Shown here in pieces: positions 1 to 11,113 of a stretch of DNA of 64,000 nt (its first letter is position 1; each line of letters opens with the position of its first letter). The stretch is from Enterobacter asburiae (lineage in GTDB: Bacteria; Pseudomonadota; Gammaproteobacteria; Enterobacterales; Enterobacteriaceae). Both the position numbers and the translations under genes were made by a program. The notes beneath the pieces were generated by a model. That model was given only the letters and a program-made list of their open reading frames with translations, was not told the DNA's origin and searched no databases. The stretch is from assembly GCF_021440515.1 (NCBI RefSeq), contig NZ_JAKCMV010000015.1, positions 58,182 through 122,181 on the forward strand, read 5' to 3'.

Positions 1-1539
<1,539 letters not shown>

Positions 1540-1649
1540 TCACGCAAATGCGCTTTGCAGGAATTTACCGGGTCTGTGCTTCACCTGACAAAGCAGTGTC
1601 CAAATAAGGTCTATTATTAGAAACAGTTACTGACCCGGGAGGCAAAAGG

Positions 1650-2132
1650 ATGAACAAGGTTGCTCAATTTTACCGCGAACTAGTTACTTCACTGACGGAA
1701 CGCCTGCGTAACGGCGAGCGAGATATCGACGCGCTGGTTGAACAAGCCCGCGTGCGGGTGATGCAAACGGGTGAGTTAACGCGAACCGAAGTCGAAGAGG
1801 TCACGCGCGCTGTTCGCCGCGACCTGGAGGAGTTCGCGCGCAGCTACGAAGAGAGCCAGGACGAGGTCGCCGACAGCGTATTCATGCGGGTGATCAAAGA
1901 GAGCCTGTGGCAAGAGCTGGCCGATATCACCGATAAAACCCAGCTTGAATGGCGCGAAGTGTTCCAGGATCTGAACCATCACGGCGTGTACCACAGCGGC
2001 GAGGTGGTCGGGCTGGGAAATCTGGTGTGCGAGAAGTGCCATCACCATATTGCGGTGTATACGCCGGACGTGCTGCCGCTGTGCCCGAAGTGCGGTCACG
2101 ACCAGTTCCAGCGCCGACCGTTTGAGCCATAA
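1650..2132 (+). CDS. ybeL: YbeL family zinc-ribbon protein
   Basis: Protein of 160 residues, the same length as E. coli YbeL (DUF1451), whose function is unknown. The N-terminal two thirds are charged and helical, probably coiled coil, with many E/R pairs. The C-terminal 35 residues hold a zinc ribbon with two CxxC knuckles (CEKC near residue 128 and CPKC near 146). The start is the ATG at 1650, after a strong GGAGG site. It is transcribed alone, divergently from leuS, and is followed by a terminator and two palindromic repeats. Orthology is clear; the role is not known. Confidence 0.93.
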   Translation: MNKVAQFYRELVTSLTERLRNGERDIDALVEQARVRVMQTGELTRTEVEEVTRAVRRDLEEFARSYEESQDEVADSVFMRVIKESLWQELADITDKTQLEWREVFQDLNHHGVYHSGEVVGLGNLVCEKCHHHIAVYTPDVLPLCPKCGHDQFQRRPFEP

Positions 2133-2142
2133 ATAAAAGCAG

Positions 2143-2166
2143 AACGGCAACAAAGTTACCGTTTTT
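2143..2166 (+). terminator. Rho-independent terminator of ybeL
   Basis: Stem of 9 bp with one mismatch (AACGGCAAC / GTTACCGTT), loop AAA and a T run at 2162-2166, 11 bases after the ybeL stop. Very similar hairpins follow nei and pgm, each next to the same palindromic repeat. Confidence 0.8.
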
Positions 2167-2176
2167 AGTGTCTGCT

Positions 2177-2213
2177 CCCTCTCCCTGCGGGAGAGGGTTG
2201 GGGTGAGGGCATC
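2177..2213. repeat. REP-like palindromic repeat, copy 1
   Basis: CCCTCTCCC, short loop, GGGAGAGGG, then a tail reading TTGGGGTGAGGGCATC. First of two tandem copies between ybeL and rihA. Other copies lie at 2244, 13859, 32331, 46259, 51501 and 51575. Confidence 0.85.
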
Positions 2214-2243
2214 CCACCGCACAAGGTAAAAAAACTGTTTGCT

Positions 2244-2288
2244 CCCTCTCCCCGTGGGAGAGGGCCGGGGTGAGGGCATCAGGCCGCA
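2244..2288. repeat. REP-like palindromic repeat, copy 2, overlapping the rihA 3' end
   Basis: Same core (CCCTCTCCC, loop, GGGAGAGGG) with the full tail CCGGGGTGAGGGCATCAGG followed by CCGCA. The last ten bases form the stop codon and final residues of rihA on the opposite strand. The copy at 46259-46303 has the same full tail outside any gene. Confidence 0.85.
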
Positions 2289-3220
2289 GAGTAATAACCC
2301 AGTCTCTCCGCCAGCAAATCCACAAACGCCTCACGGTCGATATCCACCATCACCGTAGTATTAGGCTTATTCCCGGACAGCGAATAGTAATCCACCACCG
2401 TCATTCCCTGCGTGTATTTCCCCTGCGTTTCCACGCCCACCCAGCGCTCAATGGTGGTAAAGATGTCAGGCTTCAGCAGCCAGGCGATAGTGCAAGGGTC
2501 GTGCAGCGGCGCGCCGTGGAATCCCCATTTCTCATCTTTGTGATACTCCAGGAAGAAGTCGAGCAGCTCCGCCACGGTGGTGGCAACCGGGTTGCCGATT
2601 GCGCGGAAGCGTTCGGTGTCTTCTGACATGATCTGCGCGCGGTGGGTCACATCCAGTCCGGCCATCACAATCGGCAATCCTGACTGGAAAACAATTTCAG
2701 CCGCTTCCGGGTCAACAAAGATGTTGAACTCGGCCGCGGGCGTCCAGTTTCCCAGCCCCATCGCGCCGCCCATAATAACGATACGGGCGATTTTGCCGTG
2801 CAGTTCAGGATGGCTGTTAAGCAGCAACGCGACGTTGGTTTGCGGGCCGGTAGCGACCAGCGTGACCGGCTCCTGGCTTTCGCGCAGCACCTTTGCCATT
2901 AGCTCAACGGCGGTGCAGTTTTGCGGCGCAAAGCCAGGCTCAGGTAACGCCGGGCCGTCCAGGCCGGACTCGCCGTGAACGTTGTCGGCGATAATCAGCT
3001 CGCGCATCAGGGGCTTCACCGCGCCGCCCGCCACCGGAATATCCGGGCGCTTTAGCAGGGTCAGCATCCGCAGCACGTTGCGCAGCGTTTTGTCCGGCGT
3101 CTGGTTCCCGGCAGATGAGGTCACCGCTTTGAGGTCAAGTTCAGGGGAGGCAAGAGCAAGGACGAGTGCAATCGCGTCATCATGACCTGGATCGCAGTCG
3201 AGAATGATAGGTAAGGCCAT
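2279..3220 (-). CDS. rihA: Pyrimidine-specific ribonucleoside hydrolase RihA
   Basis: Nucleoside hydrolase that splits cytidine and uridine into base and ribose in nucleoside salvage. It has 313 residues (311 in E. coli). The Ca2+-binding signature DCDPGHDDA is at residues 8-16, with Asp10, Asp14 and Asp15; the later MGGAMG and ATGPQTN motifs of the IUNH family are present. The ATG at 3218-3220 is chosen because it gives the family N-terminus [10 protein letters not shown] and has GGAG six bases upstream; the frame is open further upstream but without family similarity. The last residues and the stop codon come from a palindromic repeat. It lies downstream of gltL on the same strand. Confidence 0.96.
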   Translation of the reverse strand: MALPIILDCDPGHDDAIALVLALASPELDLKAVTSSAGNQTPDKTLRNVLRMLTLLKRPDIPVAGGAVKPLMRELIIADNVHGESGLDGPALPEPGFAPQNCTAVELMAKVLRESQEPVTLVATGPQTNVALLLNSHPELHGKIARIVIMGGAMGLGNWTPAAEFNIFVDPEAAEIVFQSGLPIVMAGLDVTHRAQIMSEDTERFRAIGNPVATTVAELLDFFLEYHKDEKWGFHGAPLHDPCTIAWLLKPDIFTTIERWVGVETQGKYTQGMTVVDYYSLSGNKPNTTVMVDIDREAFVDLLAERLGYYSAA

Positions 3221-3308
3221 AGCGTTCTCCATTTTTAGCGTTATTTTGTGACAAGGGTAACGCTGCAATATGAAGTCGACGAGAGAAAGAAATGCAAAGC
3301 GTGAAGTA

Positions 3309-3332
3309 GTGCGCAATCAACAGATTGCGCAC
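3309..3332 (-). terminator. Hairpin after gltL
   Basis: Perfect 9-bp stem GTGCGCAAT / ATTGCGCAC with a 6-base loop, just after the gltL stop. No clear T run follows on the minus strand, so it may be an mRNA 3'-end or processing hairpin rather than an intrinsic terminator. Confidence 0.5.
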
Positions 3333-3340
3333 ATAACGGA

Positions 3341-4066
3341 TTAATGCAGGATTTTAGCGAGGAAGTCTTTTGCGCGGTCGGATTTCGGATTCGCGAAGAA
3401 CTCTTCTTTCGGTGAATCTTCGACGATTTTCCCTTCATCCATGAAGATCACGCGGTTCGCCACTTTGCGGGCAAAGCCCATTTCGTGGGTCACCACCATC
3501 ATGGTCATCCCTTCGTGCGCCAGCTCCACCATCACGTCGAGCACTTCGTTGATCATCTCAGGATCGAGCGCTGACGTCGGTTCATCAAACAGCATGGCGA
3601 CCGGATCCATGCATAGCGCACGGGCAATCGCGACACGCTGCTGCTGGCCGCCGGAAAGCTGCGCCGGGAACTTATCGGCGTGTGCCGACAGCCCAACGCG
3701 CTCCAGTAGCTTCAGCCCTTTCTCGCGCGCCGCTTTTTTATCGCGCTTGAGCACTTTCACCTGCGCCAGCGTCAGGTTCTCGATGATCGACAGGTGAGGG
3801 AACAGCTCGAAGTGCTGGAACACCATGCCGACGTGGGAACGCAGCTGCGCCAGATTCGTCTTCTTATCGTTCACTTTGGTGCCGTTGACGACGATCTCAC
3901 CCTGCTGTACCGGCTCCAGGCCGTTGACCGTTTTGATGAGCGTGGATTTACCGGAGCCTGACGGGCCGCAAACCACCACCACATCGCCTTTTTTGACTTC
4001 GGTAGAGCAGTCGGTCAGCACCTGAAAGTGCCCATACCATTTAGAAACATTTTTCAGGGAAATCAT
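3341..4066 (-). CDS. gltL: Glutamate/aspartate ABC transporter ATP-binding protein
   Basis: ATPase subunit of the periplasmic glutamate/aspartate importer GltIJKL, on the inner face of the membrane. It has 241 residues, full family length. Walker [10 protein letters not shown] is near residue 34, the ABC signature LSGGQQQR near 137 and Walker [11 protein letters not shown] near 160, followed by the switch region VVTHEMGFA. The start overlaps the gltK stop by one base (TAATG), indicating translational coupling. Last gene of gltIJKL. Confidence 0.98.
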   Translation of the reverse strand: MISLKNVSKWYGHFQVLTDCSTEVKKGDVVVVCGPSGSGKSTLIKTVNGLEPVQQGEIVVNGTKVNDKKTNLAQLRSHVGMVFQHFELFPHLSIIENLTLAQVKVLKRDKKAAREKGLKLLERVGLSAHADKFPAQLSGGQQQRVAIARALCMDPVAMLFDEPTSALDPEMINEVLDVMVELAHEGMTMMVVTHEMGFARKVANRVIFMDEGKIVEDSPKEEFFANPKSDRAKDFLAKILH

Positions 4067-4740
4067 TACACAGTCCTTTTCTTCAGCCAGCTGACCAACA
4101 GCGACGCGCTTAAACTAATTGCAAAATAGACCGCACCGGCAAACAGAATCATCTCGACCTGCGTACCATCGCGCTCGCCAATGGTGGAGGCGGTACGGAA
4201 GAAGTCTGCCAGGCTGAGTACGTAGACCAGCGAGGTATCCTGGAACAGCACAATACCCTGCGTCAGCAGCAGCGGAACCATGGCGCGAAACGCCTGCGGC
4301 AAAATGATGAGCTGCATGGACTGCCAGTGGGTCATCCCCAGCGCCAGCGCGGCGCTCGACTGCCCGCGAGAGATGCTCTGGATCCCCGCGCGGATAATCT
4401 CTGAATAATAGGCCGCCTCAAACATCGAAAACGCCACCATCGCCGAGATCAGACGAATGTCCGATTTTGGCGACAGTCCCAGTACGTTCTGTAAGAAGCC
4501 CGGCACAATCAGATAAAACCACAGCAGCACCATCACCAGCGGGATAGAGCGGAACACGTTGACGTAGGCGGTGGCAAACCAGGCAAGCGGCTTAAAGCTT
4601 GAGAGGCGCATCACCGCCAGCAGGGTGCCCCACACGATACCGATGATGATGGCGGTCACGGTGATCTTGAGCGTGATCACCAGGCCATCAAGCAGATAGG
4701 GCATCGATGGAACGATAGAACTCCAGTCAAATTCGTACAT
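4066..4740 (-). CDS. gltK: Glutamate/aspartate ABC transporter permease GltK
   Basis: One of the two inner-membrane permeases of the glutamate/aspartate importer (HisM/GlnP class). 224 residues with several hydrophobic segments; the EAA loop that docks on the ATPase reads [22 protein letters not shown] (split: EIIRAGIQS, then [13 protein letters not shown]) in the second half. It overlaps gltJ and gltL by one base each (TAATG), so the three genes are translated as one unit. It pairs with GltJ in the membrane. Confidence 0.97.
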   Translation of the reverse strand: MYEFDWSSIVPSMPYLLDGLVITLKITVTAIIIGIVWGTLLAVMRLSSFKPLAWFATAYVNVFRSIPLVMVLLWFYLIVPGFLQNVLGLSPKSDIRLISAMVAFSMFEAAYYSEIIRAGIQSISRGQSSAALALGMTHWQSMQLIILPQAFRAMVPLLLTQGIVLFQDTSLVYVLSLADFFRTASTIGERDGTQVEMILFAGAVYFAISLSASLLVSWLKKRTV

Positions 4741-5480
4741 TATTTACCCCCCAGATTGCCCGGCAGGCGAATTTTGCGTTCAACCAGGTTCATCACCAGC
4801 ATGATGACAGCGTTTATCAGAACATAGGCGAGCGTGATCGCGGTGAAGGATTCCCACGCGTGCGCGGAGTAATCCAGCAGCTTCCCGGCCTGCGCCGCCA
4901 TATCGACCAGCCCGATGGTGGAGGCAATGGCCGAGTTTTTCACCAGGTTCATCATCTCGGAGGTCATCGGCGGAACGATCACGCGGTAGGCGTTAGGCAG
5001 CAGCACGTAGCGGTAGGTCTGCGGCAGCGTCAGCCCCATCGCCAGCCCGGCGTTCTTCTGCCCGCGCGGCAGAGACTGAATGGCGGCACGCACCTGCTCG
5101 CACACGCGTGCGGCGGTGAAAAGCCCCAGACAGAGCATCGAGGAGACAAAGAACTGAATATTCGGATCCAGCTCAGACTTGAACCACATGCCAATCTCTT
5201 CCGGCAGTAGTTCAGGAATAACCAGATACCAGGTAAAGAACTGCACGATCAGCGGAACGTTACGGAACAGTTCCACATAGAGGGTGCCAATAGTTGAAAG
5301 AAAACGGTTAGGAACGGTACGCAGAATACCGAACAGCGAGCCGACGAGAAACGCGATGATCCAGGCCGTGATGGAAAGCGCCACGGTGACCTGAAAGCCG
5401 CTCCACAGCCAGCCGAGATAGGTGGTGTTGCCGAACGGGGCTTGTTGCAGAAAAATGCCCCAGTTCCAGTCGATTGACAT
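4740..5480 (-). CDS. gltJ: Glutamate/aspartate ABC transporter permease GltJ
   Basis: Second inner-membrane permease of the importer. The ATG at 5478-5480 gives 246 residues beginning [13 protein letters not shown], the E. coli length and start; the frame is open upstream, but that part would run through the SroC terminator. The EAA loop [19 protein letters not shown] is visible. It is separated from gltI by about 155 bases holding SroC and an intrinsic terminator, which should lower gltJKL output relative to the binding protein. Confidence 0.97.
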   Translation of the reverse strand: MSIDWNWGIFLQQAPFGNTTYLGWLWSGFQVTVALSITAWIIAFLVGSLFGILRTVPNRFLSTIGTLYVELFRNVPLIVQFFTWYLVIPELLPEEIGMWFKSELDPNIQFFVSSMLCLGLFTAARVCEQVRAAIQSLPRGQKNAGLAMGLTLPQTYRYVLLPNAYRVIVPPMTSEMMNLVKNSAIASTIGLVDMAAQAGKLLDYSAHAWESFTAITLAYVLINAVIMLVMNLVERKIRLPGNLGGK

Positions 5481-5492
5481 AATAAACTCCGG

Positions 5493-5517
5493 AAAAAAAA
5501 GGGTAGCAGCGCTACCC
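5493..5517 (-). terminator. Intrinsic terminator of SroC / gltI attenuation
   Basis: 7-bp stem GGGTAGC / GCTACCC with a 3-base loop, followed on the minus strand by eight Ts (5493-5500), 12 bases before the gltJ start codon. It should both end SroC and partly stop transcription into gltJKL. Confidence 0.88.
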
Positions 5518-5650
5518 TCGAAGATTGGTGAGAAGCTCAATGTTCGCGCTGAGTGGGGAACGACCACTCAGCGTATAGTCTGTCCGCGCTTCCCGACAAT
5601 CGAGAGGGCAGGAGATCCCGCCCCTGTCGTTCTAATTAGTTAAGAGCTTT
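5493..5650 (-). ncRNA. sroC: SroC small RNA (gltI-gltJ intergenic)
   Basis: In E. coli and Salmonella SroC is released from gltI mRNA and acts as a sponge for GcvB. Here the gltI-gltJ gap has the expected size and ends on the minus strand in a perfect hairpin (GGGTAGC / GCTACCC) plus eight Ts. A second stem, CGCTGAGTGG / CCACTCAGCG, lies upstream. The identity rests on position and structure; the 5' end is approximate. Confidence 0.68.
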
Positions 5651-6541
5651 ATCGTTTGGTGTTTTGAACAGCGCTTTCATGTCGTCGGACAGTTCAAAGT
5701 TCATGTTGAGATTTTTTGGTGGAATCGGGTTCTTGAACCACTTATCGAACCATTTCGTCGCTTCGCCGGAGGTCTGTTTCTCAGCGATGGTGTCATCGAT
5801 CAGCTTTTTGAAGTCCGCATCGTCTTTACGCAGCATACAGCCGTAGGCCTCTTTAGACTGCGCGGTGCCGACGATTTCCCAGTTGTCTGGTTTCTTCGCT
5901 TTAGCGCGTTCGCCGGCCAGCAGGGCATCATCCATCATAAACGCCACCGCGCGGCCGCTTTCCAGCGTACGGAAGGAGTCGCCGTGGTCTTTCGCGCTGA
6001 TGATGCGCATATCCATTTTCTTCTCGTCGTTCAGCTTATGCAGCAGAACTTCAGAGGTGGTCCCGGAGGTCACGACAACCGCTTTGCCTTTCAGGTCAGC
6101 AAAATCTTTAATATCGCCGCCTTTCTTGGTCAGCAGACGGGTGCCTACCACGAAGATGGTGTCAGAGAAGGCAGCCTGTTTCTGGCGCTCCAGGTTGTTG
6201 GTGGTGGAACCACACTCAAAATCGAAGGTGCCGTTTTGCAGCAGGGGAATACGGTTCTGGGAAGTGATTGGGATCAGCTTCACCTGAAGGTCAGGTTTGT
6301 TCAGCTTTTTCTTCACAGCTTCAACGATGGCGTTGGAGTAGTCCTGTGAATAGCCCACGACTTTTTGCGTGTTGTCGTAGTAAGAGAACGGGACGGAAGA
6401 TTCACGGTGGCCGACCACGATGACGCCATTTTTGGCAATCTTGTCGAGAGTGCTCCCGGCAGCCGGTGCGTCTTCAGCGTGTACGACGCCAGCGGACATT
6501 CCCATAACCAGCATTGCTGTGGCCAGTTTACGTAATTGCAT
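5636..6541 (-). CDS. gltI: Periplasmic glutamate/aspartate-binding protein
   Basis: Solute-binding protein of GltIJKL; it captures glutamate and aspartate in the periplasm. The start at 6539-6541 gives 301 residues (302 in E. coli) with AAGGAG upstream; an open extension to 6586 has no ribosome site of this quality. Signal peptide MQLRKLATAMLVMGMSAGVV with probable cleavage after HA (VHA|ED). Family motifs include VGHRESSVPFSYYD and FECGSTTNN. A CA-rich stretch about 45-60 bases upstream is a candidate GcvB target. First gene of gltI-sroC-gltJKL. Confidence 0.97.
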   Translation of the reverse strand: MQLRKLATAMLVMGMSAGVVHAEDAPAAGSTLDKIAKNGVIVVGHRESSVPFSYYDNTQKVVGYSQDYSNAIVEAVKKKLNKPDLQVKLIPITSQNRIPLLQNGTFDFECGSTTNNLERQKQAAFSDTIFVVGTRLLTKKGGDIKDFADLKGKAVVVTSGTTSEVLLHKLNDEKKMDMRIISAKDHGDSFRTLESGRAVAFMMDDALLAGERAKAKKPDNWEIVGTAQSKEAYGCMLRKDDADFKKLIDDTIAEKQTSGEATKWFDKWFKNPIPPKNLNMNFELSDDMKALFKTPNDKALN

Positions 6542-6583
6542 ACCCAACTCCTTTCTTATCAGCGCCAGTGACGCATTGATACC

Positions 6584-6600
6584 CATTGTGATGTTGTTAT
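6584..6600 (-). promoter_or_regulatory. Candidate GcvB-binding site in the gltI leader
   Basis: On the minus strand the leader reads ATAACAACATCACAATG, C/A-rich and complementary to the GU-rich R1 region of GcvB. It lies about 43-59 bases before the gltI ATG, close to the position reported for Salmonella gltI. Inferred by complementarity only; gcvB itself is not in the window. Confidence 0.6.
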
Positions 6601-6853
6601 ATCTCGCTTTATGCGAGTGCAGTGTTATGCAAGCTTGTTAACATTTAGTCTGGCTTAATGTAAAGATTTTGCTGCGTTATTGTTTATTTTTGCGAAGCGC
6701 GCCGCACCATTCAGAGGCAATAATCTCTCGTTGCACCGTTTCGGTGCTACCTGCGATCAATGCTGGTGCGACAAGGTTGCACAGTAAGCCAAACCGCGTT
6801 TGCGTGAAGAAACAAAGCAATAGGCGTGCCAGAAATGAAGTTTGGAGGGAACT

Positions 6854-6926
6854 GTCGGGTGGCGGCTACGCCTTACCCGACCTACGAAGCGAAATGTAGG
6901 CCGGGTAAGCGTCAGCGCCACCCGGC
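6854..6926. repeat. BIME: two facing REP elements
   Basis: Two classical enterobacterial REP sequences in inverted orientation: GTCGGGTGGCGGCTACGCC then TTACCCGACCTAC (6854-6885), and TGTAGGCCGGGTAAGCGTC then AGCGCCACCCGGC (6896-6926). They lie just after the lnt stop, between lnt and the gltI promoter region. The rest of the 398-base gap (6542-6939) is gltI leader and promoter; I see no gene in it. Confidence 0.88.
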
Positions 6927-6939
6927 AAAGGAGGTAAGG

Positions 6940-8478
6940 TTATTTATTACGCTGACGAAGGCTCATCAGCACGGCGCCAAAACCAAACAGCGCGGTCAGG
7001 ATCCACAGCGGCCAGTTGCCGGTACGGGCGTACGGCGTCAGGCCGGTGGTTGGCGTCACTTTGGTGGTCAGCACCTGGCGGGTGAACTGCGGGATCATGG
7101 CCTGGATGTCGCCCTGCGGGCCAATCACCGCCGTAATACCGTTGTTGGTGCTGCGCAGCAGCGGACGCGCCAGCTCCAGGGAGCGCATACGCGCCATCTG
7201 GAAGTGCTGCCACGGGCCAATCGATTTGCCGAACCACGCATCGTTAGAGATGGTCAGCAGGAAGTCGGTGTCCGGGCGGAAGTTATCGCGCACCTGTTCA
7301 CCGAGAATGATCTCGTAGCAAATGGCGGCGGTCAGCGCAAAACCGTGTGCGTGAAGCTGCGGCTGCACGTAAGGGCCACGGCTGAACGAGGACATCGGCA
7401 GGTCAAAGAACGGCGCCAGCGGTCGCAAAATCGACTCCAGCGGCACAAACTCGCCGAACGGCACCAGATGGTTCTTGTTGTACCGGTCAGTAGAGTTGTA
7501 GCTGTATTCGCTGTCTTTGCCGAGCGTAATGATGGTGTTGTAGGTGTCGTAGCGGTTCTGCTGATTCAACCGCGCGTCTACAATGCCGGTGATCAGCGTA
7601 CTGCCCCGCGCCAGCAGCAGGTCGTTCATCATCTTAAGGAACGGCTGCTGGTTGATTTCGAGATCGGGAATGGCGGATTCCGGCCAGATAATCAGCTGGG
7701 ATTTGCCCATCACCTGCTCGGTGGCGTTGGCGTAGACTTTCAGCGTGTTGATTAGCTGGTTTTCGTCCCACTTCATGGCCTGCGGGATATCCCCCTGAAC
7801 CATCGACACCTGCGTGGCGCGTTCCGGCAGCGGGGTGTACCACTGGATATAGCGCAGCGGGAAGGGAAGGGCAAACAGCACAACCGCCGTCGCCAGCGGC
7901 TTCCAGCTGCGTGAAACCAGCGCCAGCACCAGCAGGCCGCTCACCACCATCAGCAGGACGTTAATCGCCTCCACGCCCATGATCGGGGCAAGCCCCTTTA
8001 GCGGGCCGTCAATCTGGCTGTAGCCGAACTGGAGCCACGGGAAGCCGGTCAGCACCCAGCCGCGCAGGAACTCGGTGATTTGCCAGACGACCGGCGCGGC
8101 AATCGCCACGCGCACCCAGGTGGTTTTCGGCCACAGTCGCGCAAGGAGCCCGGCAAAAAGACCGGTATAGAGCGAAAGATAGGCGGCGAGCAACACCACG
8201 AGGAAGACGTTGACCGGGCCGGGCATACCGCCAAACTGCGCGATGCTGACGTACACCCAGTTGATGCCGGAACCAAACAGCCCCAGCCCCCAGAAGTAGC
8301 CGATAGCGGCGGCCTGTACCGGACGGCGGTTCAGGGTTAACCCCTGTAGCCCCATCAGGGAAAGAAGCGCGGCAGGCCAGATGTCATAAGGAGAAAAAGC
8401 CAGCGTACCGCTGGCTCCGAGTAACAGCGCCAGCAGCAAACGGACGCGCTGGCGTTCAAGTAATGGGGCAAATGCCAT
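6940..8478 (-). CDS. lnt: Apolipoprotein N-acyltransferase
   Basis: Inner-membrane enzyme that adds the third acyl chain to the N-terminal cysteine of lipoproteins, the last step before Lol sorting. 512 residues, identical in length to E. coli Lnt. Six to seven membrane segments fill the first ~210 residues; the periplasmic nitrilase domain follows. The catalytic triad is intact: Glu267 ([10 protein letters not shown]), Lys335 ([13 protein letters not shown]) and Cys387 (AICYEI). A final membrane segment precedes the C-terminus. It lies 5 bases after corC, at the end of ybeZ-ybeY-corC-lnt. Confidence 0.98.
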   Translation of the reverse strand: MAFAPLLERQRVRLLLALLLGASGTLAFSPYDIWPAALLSLMGLQGLTLNRRPVQAAAIGYFWGLGLFGSGINWVYVSIAQFGGMPGPVNVFLVVLLAAYLSLYTGLFAGLLARLWPKTTWVRVAIAAPVVWQITEFLRGWVLTGFPWLQFGYSQIDGPLKGLAPIMGVEAINVLLMVVSGLLVLALVSRSWKPLATAVVLFALPFPLRYIQWYTPLPERATQVSMVQGDIPQAMKWDENQLINTLKVYANATEQVMGKSQLIIWPESAIPDLEINQQPFLKMMNDLLLARGSTLITGIVDARLNQQNRYDTYNTIITLGKDSEYSYNSTDRYNKNHLVPFGEFVPLESILRPLAPFFDLPMSSFSRGPYVQPQLHAHGFALTAAICYEIILGEQVRDNFRPDTDFLLTISNDAWFGKSIGPWQHFQMARMRSLELARPLLRSTNNGITAVIGPQGDIQAMIPQFTRQVLTTKVTPTTGLTPYARTGNWPLWILTALFGFGAVLMSLRQRNK

Positions 8479-8483
8479 TTACA

Positions 8484-9362
8484 TTAATCTTCCAGTTTTG
8501 GCACCGGTGAGTCGTCCGGCGTTCTGACGTGAACCTGAATAATACGTCGGCTGTCGGCCATGGCGACTTTGAACTGGTAACCGTCTATGTCAACGGTTTC
8601 GCCACGGGCAGGAAGATGACCGAAGGCCTGCATCACCAGACCGCCAATGGTGTCCACCTCTTCATCGCTGAAGTGGGTCCCGAAGGCATCGTTGAAATCT
8701 TCAATCGAGGCCAGCGCGCGCACGGTCCAGGTGTGGCGGCTCAGCTGACGGAAGTCGATATCCTCTTCTTCGTCATACTCGTCTTCAATTTCACCCACGA
8801 TCAGTTCGAGAATATCTTCGATCGTGACCAGACCGGACACGCCGCCAAATTCATCAATAACAATCGCCATGTGGTAACGCTGAGAGCGAAACTCTTTGAG
8901 CATCCGATCCACACGTTTACTTTCCGGCACAACCACGGCCTGGCGTAACACTTTTTCCATGCTGAAGGCTTCGGCATCGCTGCGCATAAACGGCAGCAGA
9001 TCTTTGGCCATCAAAATCCCTTCGATGTGATCTTTGTCTTCGCTGATGACCGGGAAACGCGAGTGGGCCGATTCGATGATCACATCGAGGCACTCGTCTA
9101 AAGTCTGGTTACGTTTCAGGGTGATCATCTGCGAGCGGGGGATCATGATGTCGCGGACGCGCTGGTCGGCGATATCCATAACCCCTTCGAGCATTTCGCG
9201 CGTATCTTCGTCGATAAGGTCGTTCTGCCCGGAATCACGAATCAGCTCCAGCAGTTCATCACGGTTTTTGGGTTCGCCGTGGAAAAGCTGGTTCAGAATG
9301 AGGGAGAAGAATCCCTTTTTACTGTTTGTCGTGTCGCTACTGTGTGAATTGTCGTCGCTCAT
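8484..9362 (-). CDS. corC: CBS-domain protein CorC (YbeX)
   Basis: 292 residues, same length as E. coli YbeX/CorC. Two CBS domains span about residues 70-190 ([26 protein letters not shown]), followed by a CorC/HlyC transporter-associated domain ending near [16 protein letters not shown]. No membrane segment, so it is cytosolic. Historically linked to Co2+/Mg2+ efflux with CorA, more recently to ribosome metabolism, which fits its place between ybeY and lnt. The exact biochemical role is unsettled. A strong hairpin lies in the 88-base gap to ybeY. Confidence 0.95.
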   Translation of the reverse strand: MSDDNSHSSDTTNSKKGFFSLILNQLFHGEPKNRDELLELIRDSGQNDLIDEDTREMLEGVMDIADQRVRDIMIPRSQMITLKRNQTLDECLDVIIESAHSRFPVISEDKDHIEGILMAKDLLPFMRSDAEAFSMEKVLRQAVVVPESKRVDRMLKEFRSQRYHMAIVIDEFGGVSGLVTIEDILELIVGEIEDEYDEEEDIDFRQLSRHTWTVRALASIEDFNDAFGTHFSDEEVDTIGGLVMQAFGHLPARGETVDIDGYQFKVAMADSRRIIQVHVRTPDDSPVPKLED

Positions 9363-9400
9363 GGCGTTTGTTAAGGGTTCTCTTGTTAGTTCAACGTTAT

Positions 9401-9427
9401 CCGCCGCGCTTTTTCCCTGCGCGGCGG
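9401..9427 (-). other. GC-rich hairpin between ybeY and corC
   Basis: Perfect 9-bp inverted repeat CCGCCGCGC / GCGCGGCGG with a 9-base loop. No T run follows, so an mRNA stability or processing element inside the ybeZ-lnt transcript is more likely than a terminator. Confidence 0.6.
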
Positions 9428-9450
9428 CATGTTAGTCGGTCGGTGACTGA

Positions 9451-9918
9451 CTATTCTTTCTCGGCAATGTACGGATCCTCATAGCCCAGAGCAAGCATTA
9501 TCTCTGTCTCAAGGGACTCCATCTCTTCCGCTTCTTCATCTTCAATATGGTCGTAGCCCAGCAGATGCAGGCTGCCGTGTACCACCATATGCGCCCAGTG
9601 CGCATCCAGCGGCTTCTGCTGCTCTTTGGCTTCCTGTTCAACCACCTGACGGCAGATGATCAGATCGCCCAGCAGCGGCATCTCCATGCCCGGCGGTGCT
9701 TCAAACGGAAAAGAGAGCACGTTGGTGGGCTTATCTTTCCCGCGGTAGGTCAGGTTAAGCTCGTGGCTTTCTGCTTCATCCACCAGGCGAATCGTCACTT
9801 CTGATTCTTCCTGGAACTGCGGAATAACCGCATCCAGCCATTTCCGAAACTGTGCCTCTTCTGGCAGTCCAGAATTATCTTCACAGGCCAGCTGTAAATC
9901 GAGGATCACCTGACTCAT
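9451..9918 (-). CDS. ybeY: Endoribonuclease YbeY (rRNA maturation factor)
   Basis: Zinc-dependent single-strand endoribonuclease needed for 16S rRNA 3'-end maturation and ribosome quality control. 155 residues, as in E. coli. The metal-binding motif H-x3-H-x5-H is present at His114, His118 and His124 ([13 protein letters not shown]), and the conserved Arg59 ([14 protein letters not shown]) is in place. The start overlaps the ybeZ stop by four bases (ATGA), so the two are co-translated. An acidic tail (EDEEAEEME) follows the motif, as in orthologues. Confidence 0.98.
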   Translation of the reverse strand: MSQVILDLQLACEDNSGLPEEAQFRKWLDAVIPQFQEESEVTIRLVDEAESHELNLTYRGKDKPTNVLSFPFEAPPGMEMPLLGDLIICRQVVEQEAKEQQKPLDAHWAHMVVHGSLHLLGYDHIEDEEAEEMESLETEIMLALGYEDPYIAEKE

Positions 9919-10961
9919 TTATTCTCTTGCTCCTGCGCTTCGCGCTTACGTTCTGCGGCCACCTCGGCCCTGCGTTTCTGGTCTGCCTCTTCCCAGGCTT
10001 CATAGGCGTTAACGATGCGCGCGACTACCGGATGGCGCACCACGTCTTCGCTGTGGAAGAAGTTAAAGCTGATTTCGTCGACTTCGGCGAGCACTTCGAT
10101 AGCGTGGCGCAGGCCAGACTTGGTGCTGCGCGGCAGGTCAATCTGGGTGACGTCACCGGTGATAACCGCTTTCGAGTTAAAGCCGATACGCGTCAGGAAC
10201 ATCTTCATCTGTTCGATGGTGGTGTTCTGGCTCTCATCAAGAATGATGAACGCGTCGTTAAGCGTACGACCGCGCATGTAGGCCAGCGGGGCGACTTCGA
10301 TAACGTTACGCTCGATGAGCTTCTCAACCTTCTCAAAGCCCAGCATCTCGAACAATGCGTCGTACAGCGGGCGCAGGTACGGGTCCACTTTCTGGCTTAA
10401 ATCACCGGGCAGGAAGCCCAGCTTTTCGCCCGCTTCAACCGCCGGACGGGTCAGCAGAATACGCCGGATCTCCTGGCGCTCAAGCGCATCTACCGCAGCC
10501 GCTACCGCCAGATAGGTTTTACCCGTCCCCGCCGGGCCCACGCCGAAGGTGATGTCATGGTCGAGGATATTGGCGATGTACTGCGCCTGGTTTGGCGTGC
10601 GTGGCTTAATCACGCCGCGCTTGGTCTTGATATTGATGGCCTTGCCGTAGTCCGGCACGCTTTCCGCGCTCTGTTCAAGCACGCGCGCCTCTTTAATGGC
10701 GAGGTGGATCTGTTCCGGTTCGATATCCTGGGTTTCACCGCGCATCGGGGCGGTATCGACATACAGGCTGCGCAGAATGTCCGCAGCCGCGTTGACGCAG
10801 ACAGGGCGTCCGGTGAGTTTGAAATGGTTATCGCGACGATTGATTTCGATACCCAGACGTCGCTCCAGTTGTTTGATGTTGTCATCAAACGGCCCGCACA
10901 GGCTCAGCAGGCGAGCGTTATCTGCTGGCTCAAGGCTAATTTCACGCGTGTCTATATTCAA
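9915..10961 (-). CDS. ybeZ: PhoH-like ATPase YbeZ
   Basis: Cytoplasmic PhoH-family NTPase, a partner of YbeY in RNA and ribosome metabolism. 348 residues (346 in E. coli). An N-terminal KH-like segment covers about residues 1-100; the P-loop GPAGTGKT is at 142-149 and Walker [10 protein letters not shown] at about 238-246, followed by GDVTQIDLP. The C-terminus is highly charged. First gene of ybeZ-ybeY-corC-lnt, overlapping ybeY by four bases. In E. coli this operon is heat-inducible; I did not identify a sigma-32 promoter here. Confidence 0.96.
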   Translation of the reverse strand: MNIDTREISLEPADNARLLSLCGPFDDNIKQLERRLGIEINRRDNHFKLTGRPVCVNAAADILRSLYVDTAPMRGETQDIEPEQIHLAIKEARVLEQSAESVPDYGKAINIKTKRGVIKPRTPNQAQYIANILDHDITFGVGPAGTGKTYLAVAAAVDALERQEIRRILLTRPAVEAGEKLGFLPGDLSQKVDPYLRPLYDALFEMLGFEKVEKLIERNVIEVAPLAYMRGRTLNDAFIILDESQNTTIEQMKMFLTRIGFNSKAVITGDVTQIDLPRSTKSGLRHAIEVLAEVDEISFNFFHSEDVVRHPVVARIVNAYEAWEEADQKRRAEVAAERKREAQEQENK

Positions 10962-11085
10962 ACCGTTCCTCTTTGATTGTCGTGTAGGGCTGGCATCGTA
11001 AAACTGTCATTACCGAAATTATTCACGCCATAGAATAAAGGCGCAAGCATTGGGAAGGATATTGGGATAAAGAAAGGAATTACAA

Positions 11086-11106
11086 GGCCTGCCGGAGCGG
11101 CAGGCC
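11086..11106 (-). terminator. Terminator-like hairpin after miaB
   Basis: Perfect 9-bp stem GGCCTGCCG / CGGCAGGCC with a 3-base loop, 8 bases after the miaB stop; the minus-strand sequence that follows is TTGTAATTCC, only partly T-rich. It separates miaB from ybeZ. Confidence 0.7.
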
Positions 11107-11113
11107 GGGCGGA

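Noticed and set aside
2279..3316. Longer rihA with 32 extra N-terminal residues
   Set aside because: The extension has no family similarity, while the internal ATG at 3220 has a good ribosome site and gives the expected start.
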